From contig NZ_DAVG01000133.1 of NCBI RefSeq assembly GCF_002505485.1, positions 3,325 through 9,186 of the forward strand: 5,862 nt of DNA. The letters run 5' to 3'. A model generated the notes under the pieces. The model ran no database searches, was not told the DNA's origin, and saw nothing but the letters and a program-made list of their open reading frames with translations. The position numbers were made by a program, and so were the translations under genes. Below are positions 1-4,998 of the stretch, in pieces; position 1 is the stretch's first letter, and every line of letters starts with the position of its first letter. The stretch comes from Methanosarcina sp. UBA5 (GTDB lineage: Archaea; Halobacteriota; Methanosarcinia; Methanosarcinales; Methanosarcinaceae).

Positions 1-22
1 TCGAATCGCAGCGGGCCCACCA
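1..22 (+). tRNA. 3' end of a tRNA gene (isotype not determinable), encoded CCA
   Basis: The window opens inside a tRNA at about position 55. What is seen: bases 1-6 fit the end of a T-loop (T-C-G-A-A-T), bases 7-11 (CGCAG) fit the 3' strand of the T-stem, bases 12-18 (CGGGCCC) the 3' strand of the acceptor stem, base 19 is an A discriminator, and bases 20-22 are an encoded CCA. The register matches the canonical tRNA numbering exactly. The implied 5' acceptor strand would be GGGCCCG. With C at position 70 the G3-U70 pair of tRNA-Ala is absent. tRNA-Ile would fit A73 and this acceptor stem, but the anticodon lies outside the window, so I give no isotype. Confidence 0.75.
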
Positions 23-31
23 TATATTTTT
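23..31 (+). terminator. T-rich transcription stop after the tRNA
   Basis: The tRNA CCA end is followed at once by TATATTTTT, with further T-runs at about 53-80. Archaeal RNA polymerase terminates at such U-rich stretches without needing a hairpin. This is inferred from sequence only. Confidence 0.45.
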
Positions 32-289
32 AGAACGTTGTCCCATTTTGAACTTTTTATGAGATTTTTTGAATTTTTAGACTTAGATTTTGCTTCAAAA
101 TTAACTTTTTTGAAATTCCAGTTTTTTAAAGTTATAAGGATGTGAAAAAAATTCGCAGGGCATTCTTATAATAAAAATTACTAAAGCTTGCTAGATGCCC
201 TCTTTATCTCTATTGAGATGTTTCTTCCTGGTATCCATTATATACTCTATTTTCTAGAAATTATACAGTTAAGTTGAGAAATCAATAAT

Positions 290-398
290 TGAGCTTATCC
301 CAAAACCAATTTTATTTTTATACCAATAAGAAATTTAGAAGCATTCTCGTAATCGGAAATCAATTAGCCATCGAATTTTGAGTTTTGGGATAAGCTCA
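290..398. repeat. 17-bp perfect inverted repeat bounding about 109 bp (MITE-like)
   Basis: The arm TGAGCTTATCCCAAAAC at 290-306 is repeated as its exact reverse complement at 382-398, around a 75-base AT-rich centre with no open frame. Taking the element as 291-397, the flanking bases ATT (288-290) and ATT (398-400) form a possible 3-bp target duplication. Short perfect terminal repeats, a non-coding core and a candidate duplication are what a MITE derived from an insertion sequence looks like. The alternative is a long-looped RNA hairpin. The repeat itself is certain; the mobile origin is inferred. Confidence 0.6.
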
Positions 399-451
399 TT
401 TGGAACTCTAACTGTGCAAATAACAAGTTTAACTGGAAAGTCTATTTGCTT

Positions 452-480
452 AATTTTGTGCTTCAAGCGCGAAGTCCTAA
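452..480 (+). repeat. Imperfect direct copy of the 691-720 repeat
   Basis: This stretch, with core TCAAGCGCGAAGT at 463-475, matches 691-720 (core TCAAGTGCGTAAGT) at most positions, including the shared ATTTTGT ahead of the core and TAA at the end. It is in the same orientation as the right-hand arm of the 605-715 element. It may be the surviving right end of a second, decayed copy; no matching left end is evident upstream. Confidence 0.45.
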
Positions 481-604
481 TCTTGCATCCTAAAGATTTT
501 TTTTCCTTTGTCGTTTTTGAAATTCAGATTCAAGTGGAAAAGTGATATCAAAAGGATCAAAGGGAGACATCGCAAGGATGGAAACAAGAGATAATAAGAA
601 TAGA

Positions 605-715
605 ACTTACGCATTTGAACTGAAAAATGAATAGCATTAAACCTTTAACGGTCTAAAATATAAATTCAAACAACAGTACTTATTGAAATTGATTTTGTAC
701 CTCAAGTGCGTAAGT
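605..715. repeat. Inverted-repeat element of about 111 bp (MITE-like)
   Basis: The left arm ACTTACGCATTTGA (605-618) and the right arm TCAAGTGCGTAAGT (702-715) are reverse complements at 13 of 14 positions. Weaker similarity extends inward: about 19 of 25 positions match if the AAAAT tract is included. The interior is AT-rich and non-coding. A related right-end sequence lies at 452-480. Multiple copies of one end with an ACTTACGC terminus suggest a family of small elements sharing an insertion-sequence terminus. No target duplication is clear. Confidence 0.5.
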
Positions 716-834
716 TTTAAAGAATTAAAAAGAAGTATTACAAGAATCACAAATAGATAACCTAATTACAAAGAGGAGCTAGTTTTTCTCAAGTATCTTA
801 CCTTCAATACACATTAAACAGATAAGATGTCGAA

Positions 835-854
835 TCTGGGTCATAAAACCCAGA
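835..854. terminator. Small hairpin 3' of the regulator gene
   Basis: TCTGGGT (835-841) and ACCCAGA (848-854) form a perfect 7-bp stem with a 6-base loop. It lies about 70 bases beyond the stop codon of the minus-strand regulator. There is no T-run directly after the stem in the minus direction, so it is not a classic intrinsic terminator. It may mark or stabilise the 3' end of that transcript. Confidence 0.3.
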
Positions 855-924
855 CTTTAGAATAAGAATTAATTTTTCTGAGAATTTGTGGAAAACACTT
901 GTAATATCTCTGCTCTTATTGATT

Positions 925-1326
925 TCAGGAAAGACTTTTGAGGCGTTCTATGTTCTGGAGCACGGCCTTGCTTTCAGCCATTACGTCTTCTTCTATTGAA
1001 TTGATAATCGTTTCCATCTGGACCGTCAGTTTATACAATTTAACCGGTCTACCTTTGCCCTGATTCTTCTTTTCTTCCCGCATATCTACCCAGTCATTTT
1101 CGCGTAGATAGCGCATTGCAATGCTAACTTCCGGCTGCCTCAAGCCTGATACCATTTCGATGCATTGGGAAGAAATTTCCTCTCCTTTAGAAAGGCATGC
1201 AAGAGTGAGAGCAACTGGCCTGTTAATATTAAGTCTTCTCAAAAGCTCCACCATCTCGTATTCAACCTCTCCCATCTTAAATTCGTTGTTTTCTGATGTA
1301 AACTCATTATCTGCCACAACTATCAT
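925..1326 (-). CDS. Winged-helix DNA-binding transcriptional regulator (ArsR/MarR-like)
   Basis: This 133-residue protein is a probable DNA-binding repressor or activator acting as a dimer in the cytoplasm. Residues about 22-105 form a winged helix-turn-helix. The segment LRQPEVSIAMRYLRENDWV (62-80) matches the recognition helix plus start of the wing seen in archaeal ArsR-like regulators, and the charged REEKKNQGKGRPVKLYKL stretch (83-100) is the wing. Residues 104-133 are predicted helical and acidic/basic, suiting a dimerisation helix. There is no metal-site cysteine cluster: only C44 and C55 are present, so metal sensing is not supported. The first in-frame ATG is used; M18 is an alternative start that would keep the whole fold, and neither start has a strong ribosome site. 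The gene is divergent from hdrA1 across a shared spacer, which makes it a candidate regulator of those genes, but that is inference from position only. Confidence 0.8.
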   Translation of the reverse strand: MIVVADNEFTSENNEFKMGEVEYEMVELLRRLNINRPVALTLACLSKGEEISSQCIEMVSGLRQPEVSIAMRYLRENDWVDMREEKKNQGKGRPVKLYKLTVQMETIINSIEEDVMAESKAVLQNIERLKSLS

Positions 1327-1339
1327 CTACCGTTTATAC

Positions 1340-1366
1340 CGAAAGAGCAGCTTGTGATCACTTTCG
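1340..1366. promoter_or_regulatory. Inverted repeat in the regulator's leader (possible autoregulatory site)
   Basis: CGAAAG (1340-1345) and CTTTCG (1361-1366) are exact reverse complements around 15 bases, and inside the span lies the perfect 8-base palindrome GTGATCAC (1354-1361). The structure begins 14 bases upstream of the regulator's start codon, so it could be a repressor site or an mRNA hairpin near the start. Short repeats like these arise by chance in AT-rich DNA. Confidence 0.25.
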
Positions 1367-1484
1367 ATATCATTTTTCATCCAGTATTCAGATTAATAGA
1401 AACACATTATTTTAGATCTGTTATTTTTTCACTAAATTTTATTTCCTTTATTAAATATATTTCTATTTATATGAGTTTCTGATC

Positions 1485-1501
1485 TGTGGGAGTCTCTCAC
1501 A
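1485..1501. promoter_or_regulatory. 17-bp dyad, candidate operator
   Basis: TGTGGGAGTCTCTCACA is symmetric around base 1493: seven of eight base pairs match and the eighth is G opposite T. It sits between the two divergent genes, about 30 bases from the palindromic TATA-like box at 1453-1462. A dimeric winged-helix protein such as the neighbouring regulator would bind a site of this size and symmetry. Binding is inferred, not shown. Confidence 0.35.
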
Positions 1502-1787
1502 AAATCTGTTTTTCTCAGTTGATTTAAATAATAATACTTTCTCCATATATATAATTATGTGCCTATAAAAACTTCCCGACAATTTCACATGTTATTTTAT
1601 TATATGTAGAGAACTTAGGATTTGTAGAACAAAGAACAATTTATATTTACGATCTCTGCAGGCTTCTTCTATGTATATATAGGATAAACGCATTTTTAAT
1701 TGTAGTTTTCCGTTGCTCAGGAAACAGAATTAGTATGAATAGAGCAAATGTAAGGTTCAAGGTCACTTTTTTCCAAAAACTGTCCGT

Positions 1788-1801
1788 ATTTTACATATAA
1801 T
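1788..1801 (+). promoter_or_regulatory. Candidate TATA box nearest hdrA1
   Basis: ATTTTACATATAAT resembles the archaeal box A consensus. A start of transcription about 25 bases downstream would give a leader of roughly 55-60 bases before the hdrA1 ATG. It is the closest of several TATA-like sites in the spacer, and others farther upstream are equally possible. Confidence 0.25.
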
Positions 1802-1882
1802 GGTACTTGTCTTTCCTAATTGGGTTATTTATCAGATTATTCCGGCAAGTCTTAAATATGAATCCCTGAAAGATTTAATATA

Positions 1883-4291
1883 ATGAACGCTGCCCTGGAC
1901 AAAACCGCTGTATTTATCTGCCATTGCAGTGGGAACATTTCCGAACGTATTGATATTAATTCACTTAAGAAAACCCTTAAGGCAGAAGGGATCCCGGTCT
2001 TCGATTACGAGTATCTCTGTTCAAGAGAAGGACAGACCCTTATCAAAAATAAGATTTTGGAAGGGAACCTCGACCGGATAGTAATAGGTTCATGCACGCC
2101 TTCCAAACACGGCACTCTCTTTAAGAAGTGTATTCAGGATGCAGGTTTGAACCGGGCAATGCTCGAAATCGCAAACCTCAGGGAACACTGCGCCTGGGTG
2201 CATCCGGACAAGGACGAAGCGACTGAAAAAGCCCTCTCACTTCTGTGGGGAAAACTCAGACGCCTGGAAAATCATGAGCCCCTTGAAGAAATAAAAGTAA
2301 ACATCGTTCCGCAGGCCCTCGTTATTGGCGGAGGAATTGCAGGGATAACTGCGGCAGTTAACCTCGCAGATAATGGAATTTCCACCTACCTTGTCGAGAA
2401 AGACTCCAGTATAGGTGGAAATATGGCAAAAATCGGTAAGGTTTTTTCTCCTGACAAACTTGCGGAAGAGTGCGCGATGTGCTCGCTAAGTCCACTGATG
2501 AATGAGGTAGTAGCTAACCCAAAAATAACCCTCTTAACCTGGACTGAGGTGGAACGCTTAAGCGGAAGTGCCGGCAACTTCACAGTCAGACTAAGGAAAA
2601 AACCGAGATACGTACATGACAACTGTACAGGCTGTGGCCGATGCAGCCGTGTCTGTCCTGTCCTGGTTGAAAACGAGTTCAACTGTGGGTACATGGACAA
2701 AAAGGCAATTTCCCTGCGTTTTTCCCAATCAGTTCCGAAAATCTACTGCATAGATCCTGACCACTGCCTGCAGTTCAAGGGCGAAACCTGCGGAAAATGT
2801 GCAGAGGCCTGTAAATCAGGAGCAATTGACTTTTCACAAAAGGAAGAAATTATTGAGCTCAATGTCGGTGCAGTTATTGTTGCTACCGGGTTTGAGGAGT
2901 ATGATGTATCCCAGAAACCCCAGTATGGGTATGGGATTTTCAAAAACGTTATGACCCAGATGGAACTTGCCAGAATGCTCGGGATCAACGGTCCTACAAA
3001 AGGGATATTGGTCAGGCCTTCGGATTTCAGTCTGGACCCTGATGCTGTCAGTTCAAAAGGCACCTGCGGTAGTAAAAGTTCCTCAGAGAATTATTCTCAG
3101 GATATCCCGGAAATTCCTAAAAGGATAGTTATGATCCAGTGTGTGGGCTCAAGGGATGAAAAAGAAGGTGGAAACCGCTATTGTTCCAGATATTGCTGCA
3201 TGGCAGCCTTAAAGCACTCGAACCTGATAATGAAAAAATACCCGGGTACGGAAATCACGATCTGCTATGTCGATTTGAGGGCTCTTGGCTTTTACGAGAA
3301 CTATTATCGGGCAGTCCAGGATATGGGAGTTAGATTTGTAAGGGGAAGACCTGCCGAAATTGTCGAAAAGCCGGATAAAAGCCTTCTTGTCAGACTCGAA
3401 GATACCCTTAACCAGAAAATAACAGAGCTACCTGCCGATCTTGTCGTACTCTCTGCGGCTATGGTTCCTTCAAAGGGAACCCAAAAAATTGCCAGTATAC
3501 TGAATATCAGCCAGGGTGAAAGCGGCTTTATCAAGGAAAGGCATTCTAAACTGAGGCCTGTAGACAGCTCATTGGATGGGATCTTTGTCTGCGGCACTGC
3601 CCAGAGCCCTAAGGATGTTACGGATACTATTTCCCAGGCAGGGCTTGCAGCTATAAGGGGAAGTGCCTTTATTGCTGACAGCCCAAAAGCCCTGGTAAAC
3701 GAAATCCCGACTATCAATCAGCTACTCTGCACTCAGTGTAAGGAATGTCTCAGATGTCCTTTCGAGGCTTTTTCCTTAAATGAGAGTGGAAAGATTATCG
3801 TAGACCCGCTTGCCTGTACCGGATGTGGATACTGTACTGAAATCTGTCAGAACGGAGCTATCCAGATTGCGGGTTTTACAAAAAACCAGCTAAAAGCTGA
3901 AGTTGAAGGGGTAGTCAAAGAAGGAGACTTGCTGGGCTTTGTAAATAGCGGGATTGCATCCTTAACCTGCGACAATATAGGAAATAGCGCACTGACCTAT
4001 CCATCAAATGTCAAGTTAATCAAGGTGCCCACAAATCTCGTGGTTGATAAAGACCTGTTACTTCACGCCTTCAAACGCGGGGCGTCAGCTGTCCTTTTTA
4101 TAGAGGATCCTCCAGACAGCCCGAAAGCCGAGATTATATATCCTCTAACTGTCAGCCATTTCGAGAAACTGAAAAAAGACCTTGGAAATTCAGGAAACCG
4201 GCTCTATTTCAAAAAAGCTTATGTTCCAAACACACGAGGGCTTGCAGGCACTTTTACCAGCCTTGCCCGGGAAGGAGAGATGATCAAATGA
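1883..4291 (+). CDS. hdrA1: CoB-CoM heterodisulfide reductase subunit A (HdrA1 type)
   Basis: This is the FAD and iron-sulfur subunit of cytosolic heterodisulfide reductase, where electrons enter and are split or merged between ferredoxin and HdrC/HdrB. Domains in order over 802 residues: an N-terminal HdrA domain (about 8-135) with C13, C15, C46, C71, C83 and C103; the FAD-binding motif VIGGGIAG (147-154) followed by the IGG motif (177-179); the C197/C200 pair typical of HdrA; a ferredoxin insert with C248, C251, C254, C258-P and a second set at C295, C303, C306, C310; the family cysteines C420, C434, C438, C439 (VGSRD region); the closing FAD segment GTAQSPKD (571-578); a second ferredoxin pair at 616-655; and a C-terminal MvhD-like domain (about 680-795). 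The ferredoxin motif at 616-625 is one residue short, and the MvhD-like domain has lost its cluster cysteines. A Ser-rich insertion spans about 382-412. The ATG is the first start after an in-frame stop, with only a weak ribosome site. The last codons overlap hdrC1 as ATGA. Confidence 0.93.
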   Translation: MNAALDKTAVFICHCSGNISERIDINSLKKTLKAEGIPVFDYEYLCSREGQTLIKNKILEGNLDRIVIGSCTPSKHGTLFKKCIQDAGLNRAMLEIANLREHCAWVHPDKDEATEKALSLLWGKLRRLENHEPLEEIKVNIVPQALVIGGGIAGITAAVNLADNGISTYLVEKDSSIGGNMAKIGKVFSPDKLAEECAMCSLSPLMNEVVANPKITLLTWTEVERLSGSAGNFTVRLRKKPRYVHDNCTGCGRCSRVCPVLVENEFNCGYMDKKAISLRFSQSVPKIYCIDPDHCLQFKGETCGKCAEACKSGAIDFSQKEEIIELNVGAVIVATGFEEYDVSQKPQYGYGIFKNVMTQMELARMLGINGPTKGILVRPSDFSLDPDAVSSKGTCGSKSSSENYSQDIPEIPKRIVMIQCVGSRDEKEGGNRYCSRYCCMAALKHSNLIMKKYPGTEITICYVDLRALGFYENYYRAVQDMGVRFVRGRPAEIVEKPDKSLLVRLEDTLNQKITELPADLVVLSAAMVPSKGTQKIASILNISQGESGFIKERHSKLRPVDSSLDGIFVCGTAQSPKDVTDTISQAGLAAIRGSAFIADSPKALVNEIPTINQLLCTQCKECLRCPFEAFSLNESGKIIVDPLACTGCGYCTEICQNGAIQIAGFTKNQLKAEVEGVVKEGDLLGFVNSGIASLTCDNIGNSALTYPSNVKLIKVPTNLVVDKDLLLHAFKRGASAVLFIEDPPDSPKAEIIYPLTVSHFEKLKKDLGNSGNRLYFKKAYVPNTRGLAGTFTSLAREGEMIK
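4274..4277 (+). promoter_or_regulatory. Ribosome binding site of hdrC1
   Basis: GGAG within AAGGAGAG lies 10 bases before the hdrC1 ATG, inside the last codons of hdrA1. It fits translational coupling of the two genes through their ATGA overlap. Confidence 0.6.
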
Positions 4292-4998
4292 TTCCATATG
4301 TAAACGAATATGATACCCCGGAATGTAAAACCCTTGCAGAAACCGCGAAGAAAAGCATCCGGACACCTGCCTCTCTGGGGCTTGACCGCTGCATCCAGTG
4401 CGGAGCCTGCACGGCTTCCTGTCCTGCAGCCCGCTTTACAGATTATAGCCCACGTCAGATTGTGAAAAAGGTACTGGAAAACGACCGCAGTGTGCTTGAG
4501 TCCGAGATGATCTGGTCCTGTTTCTACTGTTACTCCTGTAACCTGCGCTGTCCCAGGAATAATAGCCCTGTAACAATCGTGCAGGTGCTTAGGCAGATGG
4601 CCATCAATGAAGGTATAGGAGTTGAGAAACTTGCCTACTTCCTTGAGATAGGAGAGTATCTTGCAGAAAACGGAGCCAGCAAAGTACCTAGTGCTGGAAT
4701 TAAAAATATGGAAAGAGACCTCGGAGAACGCTGGATCAGGTTCAAGAAAAATCTAGAGTCAACCCGTGTTGAACTTGGACTGAGTTCAAAGGATATCAGG
4801 AACACCCATGGGGAAGTTCAGGCCATTCTTGAAGCCACAGGCTATTTTGACAGGGAGAAGTGGCTCAAGGCAAAAATACAGGAAAAACTTTTGCATCAGC
4901 TCCTAGAAAACCAGTGCATCAAGAAAGAAAATAGAAGCGGAGATTTCGGCTTTGAAAGCGATAGAAGATATCCCAGACAGCCAGCTTTTATTATTTAA
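4288..4998 (+). CDS. hdrC1: CoB-CoM heterodisulfide reductase subunit C (HdrC1 type)
   Basis: HdrC is the small electron-transfer subunit linking the HdrA flavin end to the HdrB active site. It holds two [4Fe-4S] clusters. Both binding motifs are intact: C35, C38, C41, C45-P (CIQCGACTASCP) and C78, C81, C84, C88-P (CFYCYSCNLRCP). The segment SPVTIVQVLRQMA that follows and the later ELGL region with ILEATG are typical of the family. At 236 residues it is longer than the roughly 185 usual for HdrC of hydrogenotrophic methanogens. The tail beyond about residue 200 is polar and poorly conserved in appearance, and its last 15 codons overlap the presumed start of hdrB1. The start ATG overlaps the hdrA1 stop and has a good ribosome site. 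Confidence 0.93.
   Translation: MIPYVNEYDTPECKTLAETAKKSIRTPASLGLDRCIQCGACTASCPAARFTDYSPRQIVKKVLENDRSVLESEMIWSCFYCYSCNLRCPRNNSPVTIVQVLRQMAINEGIGVEKLAYFLEIGEYLAENGASKVPSAGIKNMERDLGERWIRFKKNLESTRVELGLSSKDIRNTHGEVQAILEATGYFDREKWLKAKIQEKLLHQLLENQCIKKENRSGDFGFESDRRYPRQPAFII
4939..4942 (+). promoter_or_regulatory. Ribosome binding site supporting a TTG start for hdrB1
   Basis: GGAG sits 9 bases before the TTG at 4952, inside the hdrC1 coding sequence. The only nearby ATG in the hdrB frame (5006) has no such site upstream, so this motif decides the start. Confidence 0.55.

Larger units (their letters stand above)
32..924. other. Long AT-rich spacer with no convincing gene
   Basis: Nearly 900 bases between the tRNA and the regulator gene contain no open frame of credible length on either strand. 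The region is AT-rich with many A and T homopolymer runs. What it does contain is repeat structure: an inverted repeat at 290-398, another at 605-715, a direct copy of the latter's end at 452-480, and small stems at 157-201 and 835-854. It reads as a spacer next to a tRNA that has collected small non-autonomous elements. I recognised no remnant of a transposase or other decayed gene. Confidence 0.6.
1327..1882. promoter_or_regulatory. Shared divergent intergenic region of regulator and hdrA1C1B1
   Basis: These 556 bases hold no credible gene. They must contain the promoters of both the minus-strand regulator and the plus-strand hdr cluster. TATA-like boxes include the self-complementary AAATATATTT at 1453-1462 (could serve either strand), CATATATATAAT at 1544-1555, the run around 1640-1650, GTATATATAGG at 1673-1683 and TTTACATATAAT at 1790-1801. 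Methanosarcina transcripts often have long 5' leaders, so the start site cannot be chosen by distance alone. Confidence 0.5.

Noticed and set aside
1..22. Assignment of the partial tRNA to alanine
   Set aside because: Position 70 is C, so the G3-U70 identity pair of tRNA-Ala would be missing; the anticodon is outside the window.
157..201. 7-bp inverted repeat AGGGCAT/ATGCCCT with a 31-base loop
   Set aside because: Arms are short and the loop long; such pairs occur by chance, and no gene nearby needs it as a terminator.
578..634. An 18-residue open frame starting with ATG and preceded by GGGAG and AAGG
   Set aside because: Too short, and its second half runs into the 605-715 repeat; there is no sign of conservation.
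1121..1357. Open frame of 78 codons on the plus strand
   Set aside because: It lies antisense to the winged-helix regulator, whose protein motifs are clear; the plus-strand product has no recognisable features.
1707..1724. 5-bp stem TTTCC/GGAAA in the hdrA1 upstream region, considered as a leader RNA element
   Set aside because: Stem too short and no recognised riboswitch motif around it.
2386..3717. Three open frames of 104-137 codons on the minus strand opposite hdrA1
   Set aside because: They are opposite a strongly recognised HdrA reading frame, and their products show no motif or coherent composition.
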